From positions 1 to 64,000 of the forward strand of contig JAZOOD010000068.1 of NCBI GenBank assembly GCA_045654805.1: a stretch of DNA of 64,000 nucleotides. The letters are read 5' to 3'. Below, piece after piece: positions 16,936 through 25,315 of this stretch. The notes beneath the pieces are model-generated. The model ran no database searches, was not told the origin of the DNA, and saw only the letters and a program-made list of their open reading frames with translations. The DNA is from CAZNKU01 sp045654805. GTDB taxonomy: Bacteria; Bacillota; Clostridia; Monoglobales; Firm-18. Numbering within the stretch: the stretch's first letter is position 1; each line of letters begins with the position of its first letter. The translations under genes and the position numbers were made by a program.

Positions 16936-16970
16936 AAAAGTCATAGAGCACAAAGCTCTATGACTTTTTT
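16936..16970. terminator. Terminator between yajC and the glycosyltransferase
   Basis: A 14-bp stem AAAAGTCATAGAGC / GCTCTATGACTTTT with loop ACAAA and a T run on the plus side. The minus side has a weaker T run (CTTTTAGTTTTG), so it may serve both converging genes. Confidence 0.85.
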
Positions 16971-16971
16971 A

Positions 16972-18204
16972 TTAGCTGATATCGTTAATTTTAATCTGTC
17001 TTGTATGCTGAGTATGATACCATTCGTGCTGATTCTTCTTTGCAAAACCAATGATTGCAATAGGCACCCATGTAAATGAATATACAAGATACGTTATATA
17101 ACCCCAAATTGTTCTTTTAGAAATTCTTTTTTCCACATACATAACAAAAGGTAACCAGAAAAACTGGCCGATAACGAACAAATTTAATATCGGTGTAGGA
17201 ATCATTCCGTTTATAATAAGAGTACTGTCAGGATATACGTTCTGAACCCATCCCATAACTGTAATAGCACCCATAGTAATAATCCTTATAGGCATAAACA
17301 AATACAAAGCACAATCAAGTGGGAATATTGATCTTTCAACAAATGCTTTTTTAATACATTTCTTAAAGAAACGGCAGAAAACATCTGCATGACCCTGCAT
17401 CCATCTGATACGTTGATTCCATGATTGTTTAAATGTAATAGGCTTTTCATCATATACAATTGCGTCATAAGCCCATGCAACCCTGATGTTGTTAAGGCAC
17501 AATTTCATTGTAAACTCCATATCCTCTGTAAGACAGGTTGCACCCCAACCTATCTCACGAAGCACATCAACTGCAACAGAAAAACCTGTTCCGCATAGCT
17601 GGCATCCAAGACCTAGGTTGTATCTGGACTGCTGGAACAATTTGTTTGTTGACCAGAAACCTAAAGAATATGAATAGGAAACCCATGAGTCATTAGGATT
17701 TTTACTATCTATATAACCCTGAACAACCTTAAACCCTCTCTTATTCTGTTCATTAATATGGTAAAGAAAATCTTTATCTACAATATTATCAGCATCAAAT
17801 ATTACAATTGAATCATATTTTCTTTCCATTTCATAAATTTTATCAAACATCCACTCAAGAGCAAAACCCTTACCCTTTTCAACGTCATTAAAACGTTCAA
17901 AAACTTCAGCACCGGCATCTCTTGCAATCTGAGCAGTATTATCTGTACAATTATCAGCAATAACAAAAATACTGTATTTATCCTTTGGATAATTAAGCTT
18001 TGTCAAGCTATCAACCATATTGGCAATAACCTGTTCTTCATTGTGTGCTGCAACAACAAGTGCAAAATCATGATTTTTATCATTTACTACTGGTCTGTTT
18101 CTCTTTGGAACAAATGCAAAAATAGAAATAGTAAAGTAGTATGCACCAAGCATCAAGAACAAAATTTGAACAATGTAACCAACCCATAATAATACGTCAG
18201 TCAT
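16972..18204 (-). CDS. Membrane glycosyltransferase, GT2 family
   Basis: A 410-residue processive-type GT2 enzyme. There is one N-terminal membrane helix, a cytoplasmic catalytic domain and about three C-terminal helices. Motifs: VVAAHNEEQVI at the nucleotide-sugar site, DADN as the DxD metal site, CLTEDMEF as the TED catalytic motif, and QRIRWMQG as the QxxRW product-binding motif. This matches the N-acetylglucosamine or hyaluronan/cellulose synthase-like group. The donor and product are not identifiable. It stands alone with its own promoter, with no polysaccharide export partners nearby. Confidence 0.85.
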   Translation of the reverse strand: MTDVLLWVGYIVQILFLMLGAYYFTISIFAFVPKRNRPVVNDKNHDFALVVAAHNEEQVIANMVDSLTKLNYPKDKYSIFVIADNCTDNTAQIARDAGAEVFERFNDVEKGKGFALEWMFDKIYEMERKYDSIVIFDADNIVDKDFLYHINEQNKRGFKVVQGYIDSKNPNDSWVSYSYSLGFWSTNKLFQQSRYNLGLGCQLCGTGFSVAVDVLREIGWGATCLTEDMEFTMKLCLNNIRVAWAYDAIVYDEKPITFKQSWNQRIRWMQGHADVFCRFFKKCIKKAFVERSIFPLDCALYLFMPIRIITMGAITVMGWVQNVYPDSTLIINGMIPTPILNLFVIGQFFWLPFVMYVEKRISKRTIWGYITYLVYSFTWVPIAIIGFAKKNQHEWYHTQHTRQIKINDIS

Positions 18205-18296
18205 ATAATTCCCCTCTCAAAATACTTAATAAACATAATTTTATAACATCTGCCCAAAATATGGGAAAATGTTTGTGCAATTAGCACACCACAGAT

Positions 18297-18325
18297 AATA
18301 TACACCATATTTTTCAAAATGTCAA
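18297..18325 (-). promoter_or_regulatory. Promoter of the membrane glycosyltransferase
   Basis: On the minus strand TTGACA (18320-18325), 17 bases, TATATT (18297-18302), leaving a leader of about 85 bases. The same ATGGTGTA octamer abuts the -10 box here and in the divergent radA promoter. Confidence 0.75.
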
Positions 18326-18363
18326 TCATATTTTTACTTTTTTCAAAAAAATTTTTCTTATCA

Positions 18364-18392
18364 TAGACAAAATACTTAAAATGGTGTAGAAT
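18364..18392 (+). promoter_or_regulatory. Promoter of the radA operon
   Basis: TAGACA, 17-base spacer, TAGAAT, 30 bases before the radA ATG and divergent from the glycosyltransferase promoter. Confidence 0.65.
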
Positions 18393-18422
18393 ATACATAT
18401 ATTACGTAATGAGGTTTTTATA

Positions 18423-19778
18423 ATGAAAAGTAAAACAATATTTTTTTGCAGCGAATGTGGAAATGAATCCTCAAAATGGACAGGAAAATGTCTTGCTTGC
18501 GGTGCATGGAACACTATGGTTGAACAAAAAGTTATCAAACAAAACAATACGAAAACATCCACAATTATTCCGACTGAATCTGCAAAACCTAAAAAAATAT
18601 CTGAAATTGAAATTATTGAAGATGACCGTACCTCAACGGGAATAGCAGAATTTGACCGCGTATTGGGTGGAGGTATTGTAAAAGGATCTCTTGTGCTTGT
18701 GGGAGGAGACCCTGGTATTGGTAAATCTACCCTTTTGCTCCAAATGTGCCAGACAATAAAGACAAAATCTACAATATTATATACATCAGGAGAGGAATCG
18801 CAAAAGCAAATTAAAATCCGTGCAGAAAGATTAAAGGTAAATAACCCGAATCTTTTATTTTTATCAGAAACTAATATGACTGATATTGAAAACACAATAT
18901 CTTCTGTCAAACCGGAATTTTTAATAATAGACTCTGTGCAAACTATTTTTTGTCCCGAATTTGATTCTGCTCCCGGAAGTATTACACAAATACGTGAAGT
19001 AACTCTTAATTTAATGAGAATTGCAAAAACCAATAACATATCTGTGTTTTTAGTTGGACACGTAACCAAAGAGGGGACAATTGCAGGTCCTAAAATTTTA
19101 GAACATATGGTTGATTGTGTTTTATATTTTGAGGGAGAAAGCCACCATTTTCATAGAATATTAAGGGGTGTTAAAAATCGTTTTGGCTCTACAAATGAAA
19201 TTGGCGTATTTGAAATGTGCAATAATGGACTTATTGAGGTTGATAATCCATCTAAAATGTTGCTGTCGGAAATGCCCAACAACGTTAGCGGCACAACTGT
19301 TACCTGCACACTTGAAGGCACAAGACCCATTCTTGCAGAAATACAGGCTCTTACCACAAAAACAAATTACCCCGCACCAAGAAGAACTGCTTCAGGTGTA
19401 GATTATAACAAAATGGCTCTTATTATTGCCGTTTTGGAAAAACACGCAAAATTAAAACTATCTACATATGATATATATGTTAATGTTGCCGGAGGTATGC
19501 GGCTCTATGAACCTGCTATAGACCTTAGCATTGCGATTGCTATTGCATCAAGCTGTATGGACTTTATAATGCCCACAGATACTGTTGCAATAGGTGAAAT
19601 CGGCCTTACTGGTGAAATACGCTCAGTTACAGCCATAGACAAACGTATAACAGAAGCGGAAAAGTTAGGATTTAAACGTATAATTATTCCTGCTGGAAAT
19701 GCAAAAAGTATCTCTTCCTCCGCTATTGATATTATACCCGTAGAAAACATAAATAAAGCATTGAATATATTAAAATAA
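18423..19778 (+). CDS. radA: DNA repair protein RadA
   Basis: A 451-residue RecA-like ATPase acting in branch migration and recombinational repair. It has an N-terminal zinc finger with Cys9, Cys12, Cys23 and Cys26, a P-loop GGDPGIGKST at 94-103, the RadA-specific region around LRGVKNRFGSTNEIGVFEM, and a C-terminal Lon-like domain (YNKMALIIAVLEKHAKLKL). Full length and intact. First gene of a unit with rdgB and a sensor kinase. Confidence 0.96.
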   Translation: MKSKTIFFCSECGNESSKWTGKCLACGAWNTMVEQKVIKQNNTKTSTIIPTESAKPKKISEIEIIEDDRTSTGIAEFDRVLGGGIVKGSLVLVGGDPGIGKSTLLLQMCQTIKTKSTILYTSGEESQKQIKIRAERLKVNNPNLLFLSETNMTDIENTISSVKPEFLIIDSVQTIFCPEFDSAPGSITQIREVTLNLMRIAKTNNISVFLVGHVTKEGTIAGPKILEHMVDCVLYFEGESHHFHRILRGVKNRFGSTNEIGVFEMCNNGLIEVDNPSKMLLSEMPNNVSGTTVTCTLEGTRPILAEIQALTTKTNYPAPRRTASGVDYNKMALIIAVLEKHAKLKLSTYDIYVNVAGGMRLYEPAIDLSIAIAIASSCMDFIMPTDTVAIGEIGLTGEIRSVTAIDKRITEAEKLGFKRIIIPAGNAKSISSSAIDIIPVENINKALNILK

Positions 19779-19792
19779 AAGAGGATTATGAA

Positions 19793-20380
19793 ATGAAAAT
19801 TGTTGTAGCAACAAAAAATAAAGGTAAAATGAAAGAAATTAAAGCAATATTAAATGACGAAAAGTATGAAATACTTTCTATGGAAGATATTGGAGTTGAT
19901 GTAGAGGTTGATGAAGACGCAGATACTTTCACAGGTAATGCAACAAAAAAAGCCGTTGAAATTATGAGAGTTTGCAACGAAATAACACTGGCAGATGACA
20001 GCGGTCTTATTGTAGATGCACTTAACGGTGCTCCGGGTGTATATTCTGCAAGATATGCAGGAGAACACGGCGATGATTTGGAAAACAACCTTCTTCTGCT
20101 TAATAATATGAAAAATATAAAAAACAGAAAAGCAAAATTCGTATGTGCAATAGCATTAGCATTCCCTGATGGAAGAATAATAAACGTTGAGGGAGAATTT
20201 CACGGTCAAATAGACTACGAAATGAAGGGGACAGGCGGTTTTGGATATGATTGCTTATTTTATTTACCGGAATATAATATGACATCCGCCGAAATAAGTG
20301 CTGAAGAAAAGAACAAAATCAGCCATCGTGCAAAAGCTTTACAATTAATAAAAGAAAAGTTAAATGAAATAAAGGATTGA
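19793..20380 (+). CDS. rdgB: XTP/dITP diphosphatase (RdgB/HAM1 family)
   Basis: A 195-residue house-cleaning enzyme hydrolysing dITP, XTP and ITP to the monophosphates. Motifs: VVATKNKGKMKEIK at the N-terminus, ADDSGLIVDALNGAPGVYSARYAG with catalytic acids, and GFGYDCLFYLPEY. It starts 14 bases after radA. The next gene, a kinase, starts only 4 bases after its stop, so the three are one operon. Confidence 0.95.
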   Translation: MKIVVATKNKGKMKEIKAILNDEKYEILSMEDIGVDVEVDEDADTFTGNATKKAVEIMRVCNEITLADDSGLIVDALNGAPGVYSARYAGEHGDDLENNLLLLNNMKNIKNRKAKFVCAIALAFPDGRIINVEGEFHGQIDYEMKGTGGFGYDCLFYLPEYNMTSAEISAEEKNKISHRAKALQLIKEKLNEIKD

Positions 20381-20384
20381 TACA

Positions 20385-22199
20385 ATGTTTAAATCATCAG
20401 TACAATGGAAAATAGTTGCAATGTTCCTTCTTGTTGTATTATCAATAATTATGGTCTTTGGTATTGTAATGAAGGAGCAGATTTCCACTTTTTATCTCAA
20501 TAGATTCCAACGGGAAATTTCAATCGCCTTTTCAGAAGAATTAACACAACAATTGTCTGTTGCTGAAAATTTTGATAATTCTTTGGAAAGTATAAAATCA
20601 CTATTGAATACGTATTCCGGACGAATGGGCATAGATTCCAACAGAAGCTACTATATTTTAGATAAAAAAAGCGGTAATGTACTTTACAGTCCGGATAATA
20701 TTGCAAATACCATTGAAAAAACCGAAAACATTATTTCCGCAATGTCATCCAAAACAGGAGACAAAGTTTATAGCGATACAAATTATATAGACTATGCGTA
20801 TCCTACAAAAAACTACATTATATATATACGCGATAGCAAAACTGAAGTTTTGGACATTACACAATCAATGATGCTAATTGTCGCTCAGGCCTTATTTATA
20901 GGTATTTTGATATCTATAATTTTAGGGCTTATAATGTCAAGAACCATTACAAAACCCATTAAAAATATTACAAGAAAAGCCGAAGCATTGGCAAAAGGAA
21001 GATTTGATACAAAAATTTCAGTAAATTCCCGCGATGAAATTGGTAAGCTTGCAAAGGCATTTAACTATATGTCTTCCGTAATAAAGTCCTCTATGGAGGA
21101 AATTGATCAGGAAAAAATAAAGCTTGAAACTGTTCTTAGAAATATGAATGACGGTGTCATAGCTTTCGATACAGAACAGCATATTATGTTCATTAATCCC
21201 GAAGCCAAAACAATGCTTAATATTTCTGACGAGGATGTAGATACAATAATTTTTGATGAATATTTCAAGGAATATGACGTAGCTGTATGTCATGCAGAAA
21301 TATTATACCTTGACCATTTTGAAACAGTTAGTAAAAATATTACTGTAAACGGTCAATATTTTAAAGCTTTTTTTGCATCCTTCAAAATTGACGATGAAAA
21401 AACAGACGGAGTCGTTGTAGTTATACAGGATATAACAGAAAGTGAAAGACTTGAAATTTCACGTAGAGAGTTCGTTGCAAATGTTTCACACGAGCTTCGT
21501 ACCCCTCTTACTACTATTAAGACTTATGCAGAAACTTTATCTGACACTTCTAACAATCCTGATGAGCGTAGATTTTTAAATGTTATTATACGTGAAGTTG
21601 ACAGAATGACTCGTATTGTTAAAGAACTTTTAACCTTAAGTAGTTTTGACAGCAATAAGCTTACAATAATGAAAACAGACTTTGCTCTTGAAGATTTGGT
21701 TAGTGATGTAGTTACAAAAATGAAGTTTCAGGCAGAAAATGATAGGCTCACATTAACGTATGCGCCTCTTATCAAATGTCCCATCATAAACGCAGATATT
21801 GACCGAATCGAACAGGTTATAACAAATATAATTTCAAATTCAATAAAATACACAGCCGAAGGCGGTACAATTGAAGTATTTACAGGATACATATATAATG
21901 AAGCTTATATTAAAATAAAAGATAACGGTGTTGGTATTCCCGAAAAAGACCTACCACGGATTTTCGAAAGATTTTATCGTGTTGACAAGGCTCGTTCCAG
22001 AGAAAAGGGAGGTACAGGTCTTGGTCTTGCAATTGCATATGAAATTGTTAAACTCCACGGAGGTACAATTAAAATAAACAGCGAATATAAGGTGGGAACC
22101 GAAGTAATTATTAAGCTACCTGTAACAGAACAAAAACAAAGTGTGGATACACAGCTTAATATTGATATGGATATTATAGAAGAAAAACAGGAAATTTAA
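20385..22199 (+). CDS. Sensor histidine kinase, WalK/PhoR-like (HAMP-PAS-HisKA-HATPase)
   Basis: A 604-residue membrane kinase. Helix 1 (about 8-29), an extracytoplasmic domain of about 130 residues, helix 2 (about 164-185), HAMP (about 186-240), PAS (about 245-350), HisKA with the phospho-acceptor His369 in VSHELRTPLT, and an ATPase domain with DNGVGIPEKD and GGTGLGLAI. The architecture equals WalK/VicK or PhoR of Firmicutes, which control cell-wall or phosphate genes. No response regulator gene is next to it; it lies downstream of radA and rdgB, which is unusual. The actual partner and signal are unknown. Confidence 0.88.
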   Translation: MFKSSVQWKIVAMFLLVVLSIIMVFGIVMKEQISTFYLNRFQREISIAFSEELTQQLSVAENFDNSLESIKSLLNTYSGRMGIDSNRSYYILDKKSGNVLYSPDNIANTIEKTENIISAMSSKTGDKVYSDTNYIDYAYPTKNYIIYIRDSKTEVLDITQSMMLIVAQALFIGILISIILGLIMSRTITKPIKNITRKAEALAKGRFDTKISVNSRDEIGKLAKAFNYMSSVIKSSMEEIDQEKIKLETVLRNMNDGVIAFDTEQHIMFINPEAKTMLNISDEDVDTIIFDEYFKEYDVAVCHAEILYLDHFETVSKNITVNGQYFKAFFASFKIDDEKTDGVVVVIQDITESERLEISRREFVANVSHELRTPLTTIKTYAETLSDTSNNPDERRFLNVIIREVDRMTRIVKELLTLSSFDSNKLTIMKTDFALEDLVSDVVTKMKFQAENDRLTLTYAPLIKCPIINADIDRIEQVITNIISNSIKYTAEGGTIEVFTGYIYNEAYIKIKDNGVGIPEKDLPRIFERFYRVDKARSREKGGTGLGLAIAYEIVKLHGGTIKINSEYKVGTEVIIKLPVTEQKQSVDTQLNIDMDIIEEKQEI

Positions 22200-22218
22200 T
22201 TAAAACTTAAAAAAAGTG

Positions 22219-22247
22219 TTGACAAACATCAATTCTTATGTTAAAAT
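22219..22247 (+). promoter_or_regulatory. Promoter of tRNA-Lys
   Basis: TTGACA, 17-base spacer, TAAAAT, ending 33 bases before the tRNA gene. Confidence 0.8.
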
Positions 22248-22280
22248 ATGTCTTGTGCTTAAGAAAAGCACAATTCATAT

Positions 22281-22356
22281 GCACCATTAGCTCAGTTGGT
22301 AGAGCACCTGACTCTTAATCAGGGTGTCCCGGGTTCGAATCCCTGATGGTGCACCA
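22281..22356 (+). tRNA. tRNA-Lys (anticodon CTT)
   Basis: A 76-base cloverleaf with encoded CCA. Acceptor GCACCAT/ATGGTGC, D arm GCTC/GAGC, anticodon stem CCTGA/TCAGG with loop CTCTTAA (anticodon CTT, reads AAG), T loop TTCGAAT. One T-stem pair (C50-T64) is mismatched; the rest pairs. Flanked by its own promoter and terminator. Confidence 0.95.
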
Positions 22357-22357
22357 T

Positions 22358-22390
22358 AAAAACGTACTGAAATTTTCAGTACGTTTTTTA
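22358..22390 (+). terminator. Terminator after tRNA-Lys
   Basis: Stem AACGTACTGA / TCAGTACGTT with an AATTT loop and a T run, starting 2 bases after the CCA end. Confidence 0.88.
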
Positions 22391-22498
22391 TTTATATACT
22401 ATCATTTTTTCCTGTTCTCCAAAGAGAAGATTTTTATTTCAAATAATTCCTTAATAGTCATCATATAATTTAATGACATATAAAAAGGAGGATTATTT

Positions 22499-22918
22499 AT
22501 GGAATACAAAACTATATCACAAGGTACAGGTTTTCTCACTTGTCCCATAAAAACATTATTTAAAAACATACTTATAAGCTATGGAATATCGTTAATTTTA
22601 ATTTTTATCTTTGCCTTTATCATTACATATACAAGTATCCCCTACTCTATTGTTTCTACCACCAGTGTAATTATTACAATCATAAGTATTTTGATTGCCG
22701 GAATAATGGGCGGTAAAAAAAGCAGTGAAAAAGGATGGCTTACAGGATGTATAACCGGCCTAATATATATGCTAACATTATACATTATTGGCAGCATAAT
22801 ATTTAGAAACCCCGGAATAAGCTTGAATGGTATTATTATGATTATTATTGGAATAATATCGGGCGCTTTAGGAAGTATAATAGGCATAAACAACAAGAAA
22901 AAATACAAAAGACAATAA
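22499..22918 (+). CDS. TIGR04086 family membrane protein
   Basis: A 139-residue protein with four predicted membrane helices and a Gly-rich MGGKKSSEKGWLTGCITGLIY segment between helices 2 and 3, as in the clostridial TIGR04086 (DUF3792) family. Its function is unknown. In many Clostridia this gene sits beside yajC, secD, secF and the SCIFF peptide genes; here secD follows 108 bases later but no SCIFF-like cysteine-rich frame lies between. AAAGGAGG precedes the ATG. A -10-like TATAAT lies upstream without a convincing -35. Confidence 0.75.
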   Translation: MEYKTISQGTGFLTCPIKTLFKNILISYGISLILIFIFAFIITYTSIPYSIVSTTSVIITIISILIAGIMGGKKSSEKGWLTGCITGLIYMLTLYIIGSIIFRNPGISLNGIIMIIIGIISGALGSIIGINNKKKYKRQ

Positions 22919-22965
22919 TTATACACAAAATATTGTGTCTATACCTCCTTTGACAAACAAAATAC

Positions 22966-22994
22966 TTGACTATTCAGGATAAAAGTTATATAAT
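22966..22994 (+). promoter_or_regulatory. Promoter of secDF
   Basis: TTGACT, 17-base spacer, TATAAT, 32 bases before the secD ATG, which has AAGGAGG. Confidence 0.8.
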
Positions 22995-23026
22995 AACTAT
23001 ATGTAAATTTTAAGGAGGAATAACAA

Positions 23027-24316
23027 ATGACATCTAAGTCTAAAAGTCTTACAAAGCTTATGGTTGCAATAATTGTTATTGCATTATTGGCTTATGTAGC
23101 TTTATTTGGAGTTCAGATTGGCAATTCTTTTGTCGGCGGGGCTCTGAACATGGATAAATCAGGTATTAAACTTGGTTTTGATTTAAGTGGTGGTTCAGTT
23201 ATCACATATGAAGCGGATGCTGAATCTGTAAGTGATGCAGAAATGGGCACTGCTATTAATATGCTTCAGACAAGATTAACAAATCTTGGTTATACAGAAG
23301 CTACTGTTACAAAACAGGGTGATAAGAGGATACGTATAGAAATTCCTAACGTTTCTAACAACGAAGCTATTGAAAAGCTTGGTACACCCGGCAAACTGAC
23401 TTTCCGTAACAGTAACGGAGATGTACTTATGGAAGGTACTGATGAATACATCAAAAATGCAACAGCACAATTTGATGCATCAATGGGTAACTTTGTACAG
23501 TTAGAATTTACTAAAAAAGGTCAGGATGCTTTTGCATCTGCTACTTCCGCTACTGTTGGATCCCAATTGTACATTTATCTTGATGAAACTGTACAGTCAG
23601 CACCTACTGTTCAAACTGTAATTAATGATTCATCAGCAGTTATCGAAGGTGATTTTGATGCTGAGCATGCAGCATGGCTTGCAAACACTATTAAAGAAGG
23701 GCAGATGCCTTTCAGCCTTATTCTAAAATCAACAAGCAGTGTAAGTGCTACACTTGGTGAAAAAGCTCTTACAACAAGTATGATGGCTTGCGGAATTGGT
23801 ATTTTACTTGTACTAATTTTTATGCTTATATTCTACAGACTGCCTGGATTCGTTGCAGATATTTCATTAATTAGTTATGTCTCAATACTGCTTCTTATTC
23901 TTTGTGAATTTGAAACAATCACAGGTTCTGTTATCAACCTAACACTTCCGGGTATTGCCGGTATTGTACTTGGTGTAGGTATGGCGGTTGACGCTAACGT
24001 AATTATCTTTGAAAGAATTAAAGAAGAACTTAAGGCAGGTAAGACTGTTGGTGCTTCAACAGAAGCCGGCTTTAAGAGAGCTTTTACAGCCATTCTTGAT
24101 GGTAACGTTACAACACTTATCGTTGCAATAATTCTTTTCATTTTTGGTACCGGTACTATTCAGGGATTTGCAGTTACTTTAGGTCTTGGTATTATAATCA
24201 GCTTATTTACAGCAGTTGTTGTAACACGCTTTTTACTTAAATCACTTATCGGACTTAATGTCAGAAATCCTAAGCTTTACGGTGCTTCATTGAAAGGAGG
24301 CAAAAAAGATGCTTAA
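23027..24316 (+). CDS. secD: Protein translocase subunit SecD
   Basis: A 429-residue RND-family membrane protein that uses the proton gradient to pull exported proteins through SecYEG. The N-terminal helix is followed by the GFDLSGGSVITYE motif, an extracytoplasmic domain, and five C-terminal helices with GIAGIVLGVGMAVDANVIIFERIKEE, the SecD signature including the helix-4 Asp. It overlaps secF by 8 bases. SecD and SecF are separate proteins here, unlike the fused SecDF of Bacillus. Confidence 0.95.
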   Translation: MTSKSKSLTKLMVAIIVIALLAYVALFGVQIGNSFVGGALNMDKSGIKLGFDLSGGSVITYEADAESVSDAEMGTAINMLQTRLTNLGYTEATVTKQGDKRIRIEIPNVSNNEAIEKLGTPGKLTFRNSNGDVLMEGTDEYIKNATAQFDASMGNFVQLEFTKKGQDAFASATSATVGSQLYIYLDETVQSAPTVQTVINDSSAVIEGDFDAEHAAWLANTIKEGQMPFSLILKSTSSVSATLGEKALTTSMMACGIGILLVLIFMLIFYRLPGFVADISLISYVSILLLILCEFETITGSVINLTLPGIAGIVLGVGMAVDANVIIFERIKEELKAGKTVGASTEAGFKRAFTAILDGNVTTLIVAIILFIFGTGTIQGFAVTLGLGIIISLFTAVVVTRFLLKSLIGLNVRNPKLYGASLKGGKKDA

Positions 24317-25202
24317 TGTTATTAAATCTAAATGGATTTGCCTCGGTATTTCAATAATTATTATTCTTGCAGGTATTGTAGGCTATGTTGTCAACGATGG
24401 TTTTAACCTCGATATTGACTTTACAGGTGGTACAACCATTACAGTTGATATGCAGGGTAAAGATTACAATGTTGATGAAATAAAAACATTGATAAATGAT
24501 ACAATCGGGTTCCCTGCATCTAATGTTCAAAAGTCTGAAGGTAGCATTATCATCAGCATAAGCACACCAAAGACAATTAACAACGACGCTGCTTTGTCAA
24601 CTGATGATCGTGTTAAATTATTTAATGCAATTAAGGATAAGTATGAACTTACAGATGATGCATTGACAGATTATGACAGTATTGATGCTACTATCGGCGG
24701 TGAATTAAAGCATAGTGCTATTATGTCTTGTATAGTTGCTTTGCTTTTGATGTTGGTATATATTTCAATCAGATTTGAATTCTGGTCAGGTATTGCTGCT
24801 GTTTTATCACTGGCTCATAACGTATTGATTCTTATGAGTATATACGCTATATTCCAACTTAACATCAACACAACATTTATTGCAGCTATTCTTACAATTG
24901 TAGGTTACACAATCAACGATACAATAGTTACATTCGACAGAATACGTGAAATTTCAAGAAAAATTAAAAAGACTCCGTTTACTGAAATTGTAAACAGAGG
25001 TGTTAATGAAACTGTTATTCGTTCAATAAACACTTCTGTAACAACACTTCTTACAATAGTCATTTTGTACTTTGTTGGTGTACAGTCAATTAAAGAATTT
25101 GCACTACCAATTATCGTTGGTATCGTAGTTGGTACTTATTCTTCTATCTTCATTGCCAGCCCAATCTGGTCAATGTTAAAGAAGAATAAACTTGCTAAAT
25201 AA
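24309..25202 (+). CDS. secF: Protein translocase subunit SecF
   Basis: A 297-residue partner of SecD with the same RND half-fold: N-terminal helix, DIDFTGGTTITVDM motif, a small extracytoplasmic domain, then five helices with AAILTIVGYTINDTIVTFDRIRE, the SecF signature. AAAGGAGG inside the secD end serves as its ribosome binding site. Confidence 0.95.
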   Translation: MLNVIKSKWICLGISIIIILAGIVGYVVNDGFNLDIDFTGGTTITVDMQGKDYNVDEIKTLINDTIGFPASNVQKSEGSIIISISTPKTINNDAALSTDDRVKLFNAIKDKYELTDDALTDYDSIDATIGGELKHSAIMSCIVALLLMLVYISIRFEFWSGIAAVLSLAHNVLILMSIYAIFQLNINTTFIAAILTIVGYTINDTIVTFDRIREISRKIKKTPFTEIVNRGVNETVIRSINTSVTTLLTIVILYFVGVQSIKEFALPIIVGIVVGTYSSIFIASPIWSMLKKNKLAK

Positions 25203-25215
25203 TCAGCTTAATTAC

Positions 25216-25248
25216 AAAGCCCTGTACGTAAAATGCAGGGCTTTTTTT
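25216..25248 (+). terminator. Terminator after secF
   Basis: A 9-bp stem AAAGCCCTG / CAGGGCTTT with an 11-base loop and T7. Confidence 0.85.
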
Positions 25249-25253
25249 ATTCC

Positions 25254-25282
25254 TTGACACACTATTTTTAAAATGTTATAAT
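25254..25282 (+). promoter_or_regulatory. Promoter of the NSS transporter
   Basis: TTGACA, 17-base spacer, TATAAT: a perfect consensus promoter 33 bases before the ATG. Confidence 0.85.
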
Positions 25283-25315
25283 TAATCAATGTTAACAAAA
25301 ATTGGAGGAAATACA

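Noticed and set aside
18201..18398. Minus-strand frame of up to 65 codons ending with an ATGA overlap on the glycosyltransferase start
   Set aside because: Its plausible ATG lies inside the TTGACA-N17-TATATT promoter of the glycosyltransferase and has no ribosome binding site, so the frame would not be in the mRNA from its start.
18326..19069. 247-codon open frame opposite radA
   Set aside because: radA is an intact, motif-complete gene on the other strand; the antisense frame has no ribosome binding site and shows low-complexity Ser/Ile/Val composition typical of shadow frames.
22330..22350. tRNA-Lys as a pseudogene because of a T-stem mismatch
   Set aside because: All other stems, loops and the encoded CCA are normal and it has its own promoter and terminator; one mismatch does not show loss of function.
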